Of a stretch of 39,306 bases of DNA, positions 17,838 through 26,186 are shown piece after piece (position 1 is the stretch's first letter; the number at the start of each line of letters is the position of its first letter). The notes under the pieces were generated by a model, which saw only the letters and a program-made list of their open reading frames with translations, was not told where the DNA came from and did no database searches. A program made the position numbers and the translations under genes. The stretch is taken from the NCBI GenBank assembly GCA_900315745.1, contig ONAG01000033.1, forward strand, positions 1-39,306, read 5' to 3'. Origin of the DNA: an uncultured Prevotellaceae bacterium (GTDB lineage: Bacteria > Bacteroidota > Bacteroidia > Bacteroidales > Bacteroidaceae).

Positions 17838-18959
17838 ATGGACGAGAAAGAATCATACTTGCAATTCCTGCGATATAGCTTGGATGAAAAAGCACCCATT
17901 CCATCTGACATCTCTCAGATGGATTGGGAAAAGCTGTATTTGTTCGCACGCAACCAAACGGTGGAGTCCACATACTGGCAAGGCATCGAACGCCTGGACC
18001 GTATGGGCGTGGTGAAGTTGTCGGAGACAGCTGTTCTGACCTGGATGGCGAGGGTGAAGAAAGTGGAAAAGAAGAACCGCACTGCATACAAGAAAGTGGG
18101 CTGGGTGTGGAACAACTTCAAGCGCGAAGGTTTCCGCTCTTGTGTCCTGAAGGGGCAAGGCAACGCCCTGCTCTACCCCACCCCCTTCTTGCGCACGTCC
18201 GGCGACATCGACATCTGGGTGGAAGGTGGCGACAAGAAAGTCATTGCATACATCGACTCCATCATGCCGGGACGCAAGCGTTCATACCACCACATAGAAT
18301 TCATAAAGACAGGAGACTATCCCATAGAGGTGCACTATCGTCCGTCGTGGATGAGCAACCCCATCCACAACAAACGTCTTCAAGCATGGTTTGAAAGCAA
18401 GTCAGACCGTTGCTTCTCACATCTCAACGAAGAATGGGGATTTTGTTCACCCACCTATGAATTCAACACCATCTACCTGTTGTCACACCTCTACAGCCAT
18501 CTATTGAGAGAAGGCGTTGGACTACGTCATATAGTGGATTACTACCACCTTCTCAACACTTACCCCGATGGTGAAAGAAAGCCCACAGAGAAAGAAATCC
18601 GCGCACTTGGCATGCACAAGATTTGCTCAGGCCTGATGTGGGTGCTCCACGACGTGTTGGGGCTGAAAGAAGAGAAGTTGCTATGCAAACCTAACGAGCG
18701 CATCGGCAAGTTGCTTCTCAATGAGATTCTTACCGGCGGCAATTTCGGAAAATACGACGATAGGGCTATGGGAGGTGTGTCTTCCAATTCATTCCAGCAC
18801 AACGTAAAAGTGTCTTGGCGCGACCTACATTTGCTGCGCTATTTCCCATCGGAATGTCTTTTCGAGCCATATTACCGCCTGTGGCATTACTTCTGGCGCC
18901 TTCGCCACAAGCCAAAAGTCACTCCAGAGTCAACGACTCAACATTCCGAAGACCATTGA
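17838..18959 (+). CDS. Nucleotidyltransferase-fold protein (NTP_transf_5 type)
   Basis: A 373-residue cytoplasmic protein of the family that resembles minimal nucleotidyltransferases. The diagnostic part is VLKGQGNALLYP (103-114) followed by the metal-binding GDIDIW (122-127, Asp123 and Asp125), then a later HYRPSW block. Relatives sit in glycan and natural-product clusters, but none of those genes are nearby here, so the substrate is unknown. It begins 65 nt after the GH30 gene on the same strand. Its 3' end overlaps the convergent fmt gene by 41 bp. Confidence 0.8.
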   Translation: MDEKESYLQFLRYSLDEKAPIPSDISQMDWEKLYLFARNQTVESTYWQGIERLDRMGVVKLSETAVLTWMARVKKVEKKNRTAYKKVGWVWNNFKREGFRSCVLKGQGNALLYPTPFLRTSGDIDIWVEGGDKKVIAYIDSIMPGRKRSYHHIEFIKTGDYPIEVHYRPSWMSNPIHNKRLQAWFESKSDRCFSHLNEEWGFCSPTYEFNTIYLLSHLYSHLLREGVGLRHIVDYYHLLNTYPDGERKPTEKEIRALGMHKICSGLMWVLHDVLGLKEEKLLCKPNERIGKLLLNEILTGGNFGKYDDRAMGGVSSNSFQHNVKVSWRDLHLLRYFPSECLFEPYYRLWHYFWRLRHKPKVTPESTTQHSEDH

Positions 18960-19899
18960 GAAACGCAGAAGCCTCCATACGCTTCTTACCCGCCATCTGA
19001 AGAGTGTCTATGCGCAAGGCACCATCCATTGTCACTACAAACAACTTGCCGCCATCTGCCACCAAAGCGCCTTTGTTCAAGCCATCGAAAAGCCTGTCCA
19101 CTTTGGTCGTCTTGTAAATCTTCACCACTTGCTGCTCACCGCCATTCTCAGTTCTCATGGTGGTCCAAGCTCCGGGATAAGGACTCAGTCCACGTACGAA
19201 GTCATAAATTCTCTTGGCAGGCAAGTTCCAGTCTATGCGGCAAGTTTCCTTGAATATCTTGGGAGCGGCGTGCAGTGTCTGTCCGTCCATAAGCTGTTCC
19301 TGCGGGATGGCATCCACCTTTCCGTCACCCTCCACGATGCGCTCTATGGTCTCCAACGCCACCTGTGCCCCAAGGTGCATCAAGCCATTGTAAACATATT
19401 CCACGTCAGCATCGTCGGGGATGTCGAAAGTACGTTTCATGATTACCCTGCCCGTATCTATGTCATGGTCGAGGAAGAATGTTGTGACCCCTGTTGTTTT
19501 CTCGCCGTTTATCACCGCCCAGTTGATGGGAGCCGCCCCCCTGTATTGCGGCAACAATGCGGCATGAACATTGAACGTACCCAATCTGGGCATGTCCCAC
19601 ACCACTTCCGGCAACATTCTGAAAGCCACCACAACCTGCAAGTCTGCATTGAAGCCACGCAACTGTTGTACGAACTCTGGGTCTTTCATCTTTTCGGGCT
19701 GTAACACGGGGATGCCCTTTTCCAAGGCATATTTCTTCACTTCCGACGGCTGCAGCACGCTTCCATGCCGTCCCACAGGCTTGTCGGGCTGAGTGACAAC
19801 AGCCACCACATCATAACCGTTTTCAACGAGAGCTTTCAAAGAGGCAACGGCAAATTCTGGCGTGCCCATGAATATTATCTTCAAATCTTCTTTGGTCAT
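18919..19899 (-). CDS. fmt: Methionyl-tRNA formyltransferase
   Basis: A 326-residue cytoplasmic enzyme that formylates initiator Met-tRNA using 10-formyl-THF. The N-terminal FMGTPEFAV block, the NVHAALLPQYRGAAPINWA segment with the catalytic Asn and His, and the LDHDIDTG loop with the Asp are all present. The length is normal. It follows the ClC gene by 15 nt and is the last gene of a leftward group. It overlaps the convergent nucleotidyltransferase gene by 41 bp. Confidence 0.96.
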   Translation of the reverse strand: MTKEDLKIIFMGTPEFAVASLKALVENGYDVVAVVTQPDKPVGRHGSVLQPSEVKKYALEKGIPVLQPEKMKDPEFVQQLRGFNADLQVVVAFRMLPEVVWDMPRLGTFNVHAALLPQYRGAAPINWAVINGEKTTGVTTFFLDHDIDTGRVIMKRTFDIPDDADVEYVYNGLMHLGAQVALETIERIVEGDGKVDAIPQEQLMDGQTLHAAPKIFKETCRIDWNLPAKRIYDFVRGLSPYPGAWTTMRTENGGEQQVVKIYKTTKVDRLFDGLNKGALVADGGKLFVVTMDGALRIDTLQMAGKKRMEASAFLNGLRNVESLTLE

Positions 19900-19914
19900 A
19901 ATAGATTATTTTAA

Positions 19915-21720
19915 TTACTCAGCCGACATGTCAGCCACCATCTTGCGGTACATTGCATACATCCTTGTTCGACTGATATAGCCAATGAGGTGATTGTCGG
20001 TATCCGTGACAGGAAGCACGGCGGCGTCTGTCTCATCGAACACCCGCATCACATCCTCCATAGGGTCGTTCACTCCAAGCGTCCCTTTGGGATGCGACAT
20101 TATCTGCGCCACGGTGAAATGGCTGTATAGTTCTGTACGGAACATCACGTTGCGTATTTTTGTGAGGTCCACCTCCCCCAGCAAGGTGCCACCTTGGTCG
20201 AGAACGGGCAGGAAACTTGTGGAACTCATACTTATGACGTTTACAAGCTTTCCAAGAGTCATCTCCGAGTTTACGGCGGTAAAATTCCTGTCGATGATGC
20301 TCTCCATGCTCATGAGTGTAAGCACTGCCTTGTCGGTGTGGTGTGTTATCAACTTACCCTCCCTTGCCAATCGCATGCCATAGATGCTATGCGGCTCGAA
20401 GATGTAGATGGTGAGATAGGCACAGATGCTGACAATCATCAGCGGAATGAACATGGAATAGCCTCCTGTAATCTCAGCTATGAGGAAGATGCCGGTGAGA
20501 GGCGCATGCATCACCCCTGCCATCACTCCAGCCATTCCCAAGAGAGCGAAGTTCTTCTCCGGCAGATAAACACTGATGCGGTTTTCATTCCACAGGTGTG
20601 AGAAAAAGAATCCTGCAAAAGCCCCGATGAACAGTGATGGGGCGAAAGTACCACCACATCCACCGCCTCCATTTGTTGCGGAGGTGGCAAGAACCTTGGT
20701 GGCAAGCACCAGTCCGATGTAAATCATGAGCCAGTCGCCCTGTCCATAAAACAGGGAGTTGTTGAGGATTGTGTTCCAATCCGCTTCTGTCTTGCCATTA
20801 ATGAGGATGTTGATGCTTGCATAGCCCTCCCCATAAAGCGAGGGGAAGAGGAAGATCAGTCCGCTCAGCATCACTCCACCCAGTGCGAGCTTCAGGTAAT
20901 ATTTGTTGCCCAACTTGGCAAATACTTTCTCGCAGGCTGTCATGAGCCTGATGAAATAAAGGCTCACCAGTCCGCAGAAGATGCCAAGCAATATGGTGGC
21001 AGGCACCCGTTCCACCTGCCATGGTGAGTCGAGGGTGAAGTGGAACAAGGAGTCGCTTCCCACGAAGATATATGTGAAGCACGTGGCAGTCACACTGGCG
21101 ATGAGTATCGGCATGAGGGATGCCATTGTCAGGTCCACCATAAGCACCTCTATGGTGAACACCAGTCCTGCCATGGGAGCCTTGAAGATGCCGGCGATGG
21201 CAGCAGAAGCTCCACAGCCCACCAAGAGCATCATGGTCTTGTTGTCGAGTCGGAACACCTGCCCCAGGTTGCTTCCTATAGCCGAACCCGTGAGCACGAT
21301 AGGAGCCTCCGCACCCACACTACCACCAAAGCCGATGGTTATTGCCGATGCTATGACCGAGCTCCAACAGTTATGCCCTTTCAGCCTGCTTTGCTTTCTA
21401 CTGATGGCATACAGTATTCGCGTGATTCCATGGCTGATATTGTCCTTCACCACATATCTCACGAAAAGGGAAGTGATGTAGATACCGACAACAGGAAGCA
21501 CGAGATAGAGCCAGTTGAATGACCTGAAGTTGAATCCCGCGGTGAGCATGTGCTCGATTTGCGCTATCAATGCATGGAGCACGAAGGCAGCCACTGCGGC
21601 GAAGAACCCCACGAAGAAACTCAGAATGAGAGTGAACTGGCGGTCGTTGACGTGCGTCTTCCGCCATTCATTCATTCTGTCGAAAATTGATGGAGCAGCT
21701 TCCACAGGGTTTTCTGGCAT
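19915..21720 (-). CDS. ClC-type chloride channel or transporter with CBS domains
   Basis: A 601-residue inner-membrane protein with about ten to eleven hydrophobic segments in residues 30-440. The gating-glutamate loop is GGSVGAEAP, a variant of GxVGREGP that keeps the Glu. The later GGGCGGTFAPSLFIGAFAG filter block is typical. Two CBS domains follow (about 455-595), which usually bind adenine nucleotides and regulate gating. It lies 49 nt after the Sua5 gene and 15 nt before fmt. Whether it acts as a channel or an H+/Cl- exchanger is not certain from this sequence. Confidence 0.9.
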   Translation of the reverse strand: MPENPVEAAPSIFDRMNEWRKTHVNDRQFTLILSFFVGFFAAVAAFVLHALIAQIEHMLTAGFNFRSFNWLYLVLPVVGIYITSLFVRYVVKDNISHGITRILYAISRKQSRLKGHNCWSSVIASAITIGFGGSVGAEAPIVLTGSAIGSNLGQVFRLDNKTMMLLVGCGASAAIAGIFKAPMAGLVFTIEVLMVDLTMASLMPILIASVTATCFTYIFVGSDSLFHFTLDSPWQVERVPATILLGIFCGLVSLYFIRLMTACEKVFAKLGNKYYLKLALGGVMLSGLIFLFPSLYGEGYASINILINGKTEADWNTILNNSLFYGQGDWLMIYIGLVLATKVLATSATNGGGGCGGTFAPSLFIGAFAGFFFSHLWNENRISVYLPEKNFALLGMAGVMAGVMHAPLTGIFLIAEITGGYSMFIPLMIVSICAYLTIYIFEPHSIYGMRLAREGKLITHHTDKAVLTLMSMESIIDRNFTAVNSEMTLGKLVNVISMSSTSFLPVLDQGGTLLGEVDLTKIRNVMFRTELYSHFTVAQIMSHPKGTLGVNDPMEDVMRVFDETDAAVLPVTDTDNHLIGYISRTRMYAMYRKMVADMSAE

Positions 21721-21769
21721 GTTAGCAGTGATGAAAGTATGTATTAAAGAATAAGATTATCGCGCCATG

Positions 21770-22342
21770 TCATTTTCTTATGACCTGCACTTCACCATTT
21801 TGTCTCAATCTGATAATAGCCGACGGAGTGTGTGGCTTTTTCTCTTGTCGTCTTGACTTGCACACATAGTCCACCGCCTCAAGCAACTCTGGGTCTATGT
21901 CAGAGAAGTTGGATGCAGGCTCCTGTCCGCTAATGTTAGCACTTGTCGAGACAATGGCTTTCTGAAAGCGGTAGCACAACTGGTTGGAAAAGGGTTCTCT
22001 TGTCACCCTAATAGCCACCGAGCCGTCTTCTGCCAGAAGGTTGGGAGCAAGGTTTGCTGCATTGTCGAGAATCACCGTCGTGGGTTTTGTCGCCATCTCA
22101 ATGATGTCCCACGCCACATTGGGGACGTTTCTCACATATCGTTGCAGCCTTGCCTCGCTGTCAACAAGGCAGATGAGGGCTTTGGAGTCGGCTCGCCTTT
22201 TTATTTCATATACTTTAGCCACTGCATCGGGGTTTGTGGCATCACATCCGATACCCCAGACCGTGTCTGTAGGGTAAAGTATCACTCCTCCCTTTCTCAT
22301 CACTTCCACAGCGGCTTGTATGTCTTTGTCGTAATTGGCCAT
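21770..22342 (-). CDS. L-threonylcarbamoyladenylate synthase (Sua5/YrdC family)
   Basis: A 190-residue cytoplasmic enzyme that makes the threonylcarbamoyl-AMP used to build t6A at position 37 of ANN-reading tRNAs. The YPTDTVWGIGCDATN start, the KRRADSKALICLV block and STSANISG are the family motifs. It is a single-domain YrdC-type protein without the Sua5 extension. A -7 box (TAAATTTG, minus strand 22373-22380) lies upstream. TrmO, which methylates t6A, is also encoded in this window. Confidence 0.93.
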   Translation of the reverse strand: MANYDKDIQAAVEVMRKGGVILYPTDTVWGIGCDATNPDAVAKVYEIKRRADSKALICLVDSEARLQRYVRNVPNVAWDIIEMATKPTTVILDNAANLAPNLLAEDGSVAIRVTREPFSNQLCYRFQKAIVSTSANISGQEPASNFSDIDPELLEAVDYVCKSRRQEKKPHTPSAIIRLRQNGEVQVIRK

Positions 22343-22372
22343 AATATAATGTATTGGGTTCTAATGGAAATG

Positions 22373-22380
22373 CAAATTTA
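22373..22380 (-). promoter_or_regulatory. -7 box of a possible internal promoter before Sua5
   Basis: TAAATTTG on the minus strand matches TAnnTTTG. The best -33 match is TTG only 16 nt upstream (22397-22399), so it is a modest call. Confidence 0.45.
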
Positions 22381-22429
22381 ATAAAATAATTCAATCCAAT
22401 GAAACATCATGCGCTTTTTTGATTGCGCC

Positions 22430-23461
22430 TCAACTTCTCAACCGGTGTTGGTAGTCGCCGCCCCTCTTTAGATAAGTCATCAGAACGAATACTCCAAGGA
22501 ACGACAAAATGAGGGCGATGAATATCGAACTCTGGCAAAACGTGTCGTAGAGTCCATGAAACACAGCCGGTATGGCGAGCGCCAAGAAGTATAGCGACCT
22601 GCGATATTTGGGGTAGAGGTTGGCGAAAGCCACGAAGTAACCGGCGATGGCACACCAAATGGCATGAAGGAAAGGCAGACTTGTGAGCCTGGCGATATTG
22701 CTATAGAAGGCAGAGGTATAGTCGAGCTGGGTATTGAACGTCACTTGATACTGCACTCCTTCGAAAACGCCAAAGGCTATGCCCGACATCAGTCCATAGA
22801 ACACGAGGGTGCGAGGATAAAGAGGCTCCTTCGACTTGCGGTTTATTATCAACAGCGGAACCATCTTTCCAAATTCCTCTGTGACACCAACTCCGAAGAC
22901 AAACCCAAGCAAGTCGATGGGGAATGGGGATGCTGTGAGCGAATAGAAAGGATTGAACCTTACCAACCCGAAAACATCCCATACCACAAAGACGAATAGT
23001 TGGGTGAGAAAAAACACGGAAATGGTTGTCTTCAGCGTTACCTGTGGAGTCTTGAAGAGATAGTAGAAAAACAAGCCCCAGATGCACGAGAAATATAGTG
23101 CCATGACATAAAACACACCGATTTCAGGCATTGGCAGCAATAGCATGCATGTAGGAAACAGTCCCACGAGTGCGAGAACGAGCAACGTCTTGTCATTCAT
23201 CCATTGCCTCTTGGTAAGGGCATCTTTCGGGAAAATCAAATCTGAACCAATCTTCCGAAGTTGCTGGCCCAAACTGCCCTCATGTACCACACGAGGCTTC
23301 ATGCCATTACGCTTCAGCACCTCCCTCACAGTGGTCATCTCTCCTGTGTCGGCGATACGCACCGTGTCCTGCATAACAACCGACCCACCATTCACATAGG
23401 CAAGAACCTGACTTTCGTCGTATGGACCATAATCTCGCGAGTTTCTTATGATATAGAGCAT
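22430..23461 (-). CDS. PrsW-family intramembrane metalloprotease with N-terminal GYF_2-like domain
   Basis: A 343-residue inner-membrane protein. Residues 1-55 resemble a GYF_2-like domain (YGPYDESQVLAYV, then ADTGEMTTVREVL). About eight hydrophobic segments follow. The PrsW catalytic signature is visible as VTEEFGKMVPLL (EExxK), with further conserved polar residues in FLHAIWCAIAGY and HGLYD. PrsW proteases cleave anti-sigma factors at the membrane in Bacillus; the target here is unknown. It is 39 nt after a TonB protein with an RsiV-like (anti-sigma-like) region, which makes a functional link attractive but unproven. Confidence 0.82.
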   Translation of the reverse strand: MLYIIRNSRDYGPYDESQVLAYVNGGSVVMQDTVRIADTGEMTTVREVLKRNGMKPRVVHEGSLGQQLRKIGSDLIFPKDALTKRQWMNDKTLLVLALVGLFPTCMLLLPMPEIGVFYVMALYFSCIWGLFFYYLFKTPQVTLKTTISVFFLTQLFVFVVWDVFGLVRFNPFYSLTASPFPIDLLGFVFGVGVTEEFGKMVPLLIINRKSKEPLYPRTLVFYGLMSGIAFGVFEGVQYQVTFNTQLDYTSAFYSNIARLTSLPFLHAIWCAIAGYFVAFANLYPKYRRSLYFLALAIPAVFHGLYDTFCQSSIFIALILSFLGVFVLMTYLKRGGDYQHRLRS

Positions 23462-23500
23462 TGTGATGAATATAATGAATGTGGTCTTAAAAAAATGCTG

Positions 23501-24652
23501 TTATCTCGACACCTTGAAAATCACTGGCACAGCCATTTTCACATCTACCTTGATGTCACCGAAGGCACCAGGAGTCCATTTCGCCAGTGACATGACAGCC
23601 TTCACGGCTTCGCGGTCAATGCCTGGCGACAAAGGGGATATTACTTGAGGTGACGATACTTTTCCATCCTTCCCCACAATAAAAGAAACAACCACCTTGC
23701 CCTGAATGTTCCTTCCCATCTCGTATTTGGGATAATTAATCCATTTCACGATGTCATTCATCATTGCCTTGGTGCCACCCTCATATTCCGGCATCGTTGG
23801 AGTAGCAGCATAAACCTTTGTAGTATCTACAGTATTCATATTCGAGATTTCAATCACCTCAGATTCAACCTCCTCAGAATTGCGTGACTTCACAACTGAC
23901 TTCCTCAACCATTTTTTGACTTTGTTCCGATAACAGTCATAGGATTCGTGGTGAGGTATGAGCACCAGCAAGTCACCTTCATTGTCTGTTGCCGAGTAGG
24001 GAATGTTTACAACAAGTCCATCGGGAGTAAGACACGACTCGCTCGGTATCTCGTCAAGCATCATCTCGGCATTTATCACCTCATAGCGGTTTATTATAAG
24101 TTCCCATATGTAACGACTGTTGTACGAGTTCTTGAGGAATTCGGGTCTCAGAATGTCCTTTGTTCTCAGCACCTTGTCGTTCAGCATGTCATATGTCAGA
24201 AGGTAGGTCTCGGAAATAAACGGTTCCAGACTTTCTTCGTATCTCACAGACTTGACCAATTGAAACGAAATATACTTATCCATCTGAAATGCCAACTCTG
24301 ACAAAGAGATGTTCACGTATGTGGTTTTAAGCCCCTTGGAGTTTGGCTTGGATTTTAACTCCTTTCCTTTGTCTGCCAAAAAGTCATTGATGCATTGCCT
24401 TATGGAGGTGCTCTCTTTATCGAAGAGAAGCTTGCACAATTCCTTTTTCAGGACAGGAACGTCTGAACAACAAAGCCTCTCGGGCCACTCCATTTTAAAG
24501 TCCACCAACGTGAGCAGGTTCATCCTCTGCATCAGGTGACTCTCATTAATATACGAAATGGCATACACCTGATTGCTGGTTTGTTGGGCAATTCCCGAAC
24601 AGACCACAAACAACAATGCAACTATTATGGTTAAATAACGTTTTCTCATCAT
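23501..24652 (-). CDS. Exported RsiV-like (DUF3298) plus TonB C-terminal domain protein
   Basis: A 383-residue exported protein. A signal peptide ends near residue 23 (SGIAQ). Residues about 100-240 resemble the DUF3298/RsiV fold: KYISFQLVKSVRYEE, ETYLLTYDMLNDKVLRTKDIL and SCLTPDGLVVNIPYS. Residues about 285-383 form a TonB C-terminal domain (MPEYEGGTKAMMNDIVKWI, GKVVVSFIVGKDGKV, REAVKAVMSLAKWTPG). There is no long proline-rich linker or N-terminal ExbBD-type anchor, so it may be a periplasmic sensor-like protein, not an energy transducer. It lies between the DUF5715-like gene (37 nt upstream) and prsW (39 nt downstream), probably in one transcript. Confidence 0.75.
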   Translation of the reverse strand: MMRKRYLTIIVALLFVVCSGIAQQTSNQVYAISYINESHLMQRMNLLTLVDFKMEWPERLCCSDVPVLKKELCKLLFDKESTSIRQCINDFLADKGKELKSKPNSKGLKTTYVNISLSELAFQMDKYISFQLVKSVRYEESLEPFISETYLLTYDMLNDKVLRTKDILRPEFLKNSYNSRYIWELIINRYEVINAEMMLDEIPSESCLTPDGLVVNIPYSATDNEGDLLVLIPHHESYDCYRNKVKKWLRKSVVKSRNSEEVESEVIEISNMNTVDTTKVYAATPTMPEYEGGTKAMMNDIVKWINYPKYEMGRNIQGKVVVSFIVGKDGKVSSPQVISPLSPGIDREAVKAVMSLAKWTPGAFGDIKVDVKMAVPVIFKVSR

Positions 24653-24689
24653 TTTGTCAAAAAGAATTATGTATGTTGCGCCATCACTT

Positions 24690-25304
24690 TTAGTTGGATA
24701 CGGTTATGTGCAGGCAAGTTTGCTGTGTCTCGTACCTGACGTGACACCGTCCCTTTTCCCTCAATTCATTAACGGTTTCTCCGAGCAGATATTTCATTTG
24801 CGCGGCATTGTTTTTCTTGTCTCCCACCTGTTTGTACCTCCTGTAGGACAAGTCGAATGTCGTGGCACGACAATGTGCGGAGTTGGACACGGCATTGCTG
24901 TTCACTTTCATGAGGCTATTCACGTCAGCTTTTGTACGCAGCACGGATGTGACAATAATCTTGTATTCTCCCATCTTGTGTTTCTTGAGTTTTTTCTGGA
25001 AGCCCTTGCCAATGTCCTTCAACAATTTTGCCGCATGTGGTGTGAGATAAGGCACCGAATGAGTAAGTGGATCTACCGTGTAATATTTGCAGTCCTCCAC
25101 CTTCTTCAACTTCCTTATCACCTTTTTCAGTTGTGTGCGGTCTTCGAGCGGTTCGATGCCATATTTCTTGGCAGATGCCAACTGGTGTGGGTTGCTGTCG
25201 TTGAATTTGAAGGGGAAGGTCTCTGGCACAGCCTTTCTACTTGTTCCACAAGCAGTGAACACCATTAAGAGCAGTGCCCATACTATCATTTTGTAGTTCA
25301 TCAT
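24690..25304 (-). CDS. DUF5715-like exported lipoprotein with M15-peptidase-like motif
   Basis: A 204-residue exported protein. The N-terminus ends in FTACG (Cys19), which looks like a lipobox. The core includes VTSVLRTKADVNSLMKVN and SAHCRATTFDLSYRRY. The spacing SxHx6D in that segment matches the zinc-binding pattern of M15-type D,D-carboxypeptidases, so peptidoglycan binding or cleavage is plausible but not shown. It is the first gene of the leftward group that includes the TonB protein and PrsW. Its promoter is divergent from that of the dockerin gene. Confidence 0.7.
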   Translation of the reverse strand: MMNYKMIVWALLLMVFTACGTSRKAVPETFPFKFNDSNPHQLASAKKYGIEPLEDRTQLKKVIRKLKKVEDCKYYTVDPLTHSVPYLTPHAAKLLKDIGKGFQKKLKKHKMGEYKIIVTSVLRTKADVNSLMKVNSNAVSNSAHCRATTFDLSYRRYKQVGDKKNNAAQMKYLLGETVNELREKGRCHVRYETQQTCLHITVSN

Positions 25305-25308
25305 GGCA

Positions 25309-25341
25309 CAAAATTAGAAAAAAAACAAGTATTACGACCAA
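25309..25341 (-). promoter_or_regulatory. Promoter of the DUF5715-like gene
   Basis: TTTG (25338-25341), a 21 nt spacer and TAATTTTG (25309-25316) on the minus strand. It ends 5 nt before the ATG, so the leader would be close to zero. Confidence 0.65.
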
Positions 25342-25378
25342 AAGCTAAATAAAAATTATTAATTTTGCCGATAATTGC

Positions 25379-25408
25379 TTTGCAAATGGTCAAAATAAGA
25401 TATTTTTG
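25379..25408 (+). promoter_or_regulatory. Promoter of the dockerin mini-protein gene
   Basis: TTTG (25379-25382), an 18 nt spacer and TATTTTTG (25401-25408). The ATG is at 25424. Confidence 0.6.
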
Positions 25409-25423
25409 TAGAACAAAGAGACA

Positions 25424-25861
25424 ATGAAAGACATGAAAGCACTTTATAACATACTCCAGACGACGGCTGTAGCCATATTCATTTTGGTATCACAATCCTC
25501 GAAAGCATGGGCTGCATCATTTCCATCCGAGGAGCAAGAACCAGACTCGTCAATAGTTAATGCTGCCACTCCCTTGAATGGGATAGAGGGAGCCAAGGCA
25601 AGCACACGATTGATTCGCGGCGACATGAATGGCGACAACGAGCGTTCTGTGGCTGATGTGCAACTCATGGTGCATTTCATTCTTGAGAGCGAAGGTGATG
25701 TCGAAACATACATTGGCGACATGAACAACACCGGAGACATTTCCGTGGCCGACGTAATGATTCTGGTGGACATCATATTGGGAGGGCATTACACCGATTA
25801 TGAGAATCCCGACCTTTACATTGATGACTCCCAGGGAGGAGACCCCGCCACAGGAGTTTGA
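25424..25861 (+). CDS. Small exported protein made mainly of a dockerin-like domain
   Basis: A 145-residue protein. Residues 1-30 look like a signal peptide. After a short linker, residues about 66-125 hold two F-hand repeats: RGDMNGDNERSVADVQLMV and IGDMNNTGDISVADVMILVD. These Asp/Asn positions are typical dockerin calcium ligands. A short acidic tail follows. There is no catalytic domain, so it may be an adaptor or surface-attached calcium-binding module. It shares the dockerin type with the BspA/cohesin-like protein at 2839-4260. Partners are unknown. Confidence 0.75.
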   Translation: MKDMKALYNILQTTAVAIFILVSQSSKAWAASFPSEEQEPDSSIVNAATPLNGIEGAKASTRLIRGDMNGDNERSVADVQLMVHFILESEGDVETYIGDMNNTGDISVADVMILVDIILGGHYTDYENPDLYIDDSQGGDPATGV

Positions 25862-26128
25862 GATTGGGATTGGGATGGATTTGAGTTAATTGGAAATACT
25901 TATATATGTAGCGTAAAGTTTTGTTATCTTATTTTTTTGTCTCTATGCTGGTAAATATACCAGTAGGCATATTATGGAACTTACAATTTCAATGCAAATT
26001 TAGCAACTTTTTCTCAGAATAGAAATATTTTTGTTTGTTTTTCCTTTCTTTTTTTTACGCAAACGTTTGCGAAAGCGATATGCACATGATTTACACCACA
26101 GCAGGGAAAGGGTATGTTTACATACAAA
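25862..26128. other. Non-coding convergent gap with orphan palindromes
   Basis: Between the dockerin gene and the ROK gene. It contains CTGGTA-aata-TACCAG (25948-25963), a perfect LacI-type palindrome (26058-26071) and GTATGT-tt-ACATAC (26112-26125). I see no gene here. Confidence 0.6.
26058..26071. promoter_or_regulatory. LacI/GalR-type operator palindrome
   Basis: CGCAAACGTTTGCG is a perfect 14-bp palindrome with the AACGTT core of LacI-family operators. A -7-like box (TATTTTTG, plus strand 26026-26033) lies just upstream, so the palindrome would sit close to a transcription start. No gene start is nearby. Confidence 0.5.
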
Positions 26129-26167
26129 AAAGCTGCCACCGGACTATGAATCCAAGGTGGCAGCGCC
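26120..26167 (-). terminator. Terminator of the ROK kinase gene
   Basis: GCTGCCACC and GGTGGCAGC arms form a 9-bp stem. On the minus strand it is followed by TTTTTTGTATG. It lies about 20 nt after the ROK stop. Confidence 0.85.
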
Positions 26168-26186
26168 TAAAAAATATGTAAAACTA

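Noticed and set aside
16258-18959. Polysaccharide-utilisation locus around the GH30 gene
   Set aside because: There is no SusC/SusD pair or hybrid two-component regulator beside it, and the outer-membrane barrel at 8914-12066 is separated by unrelated genes.
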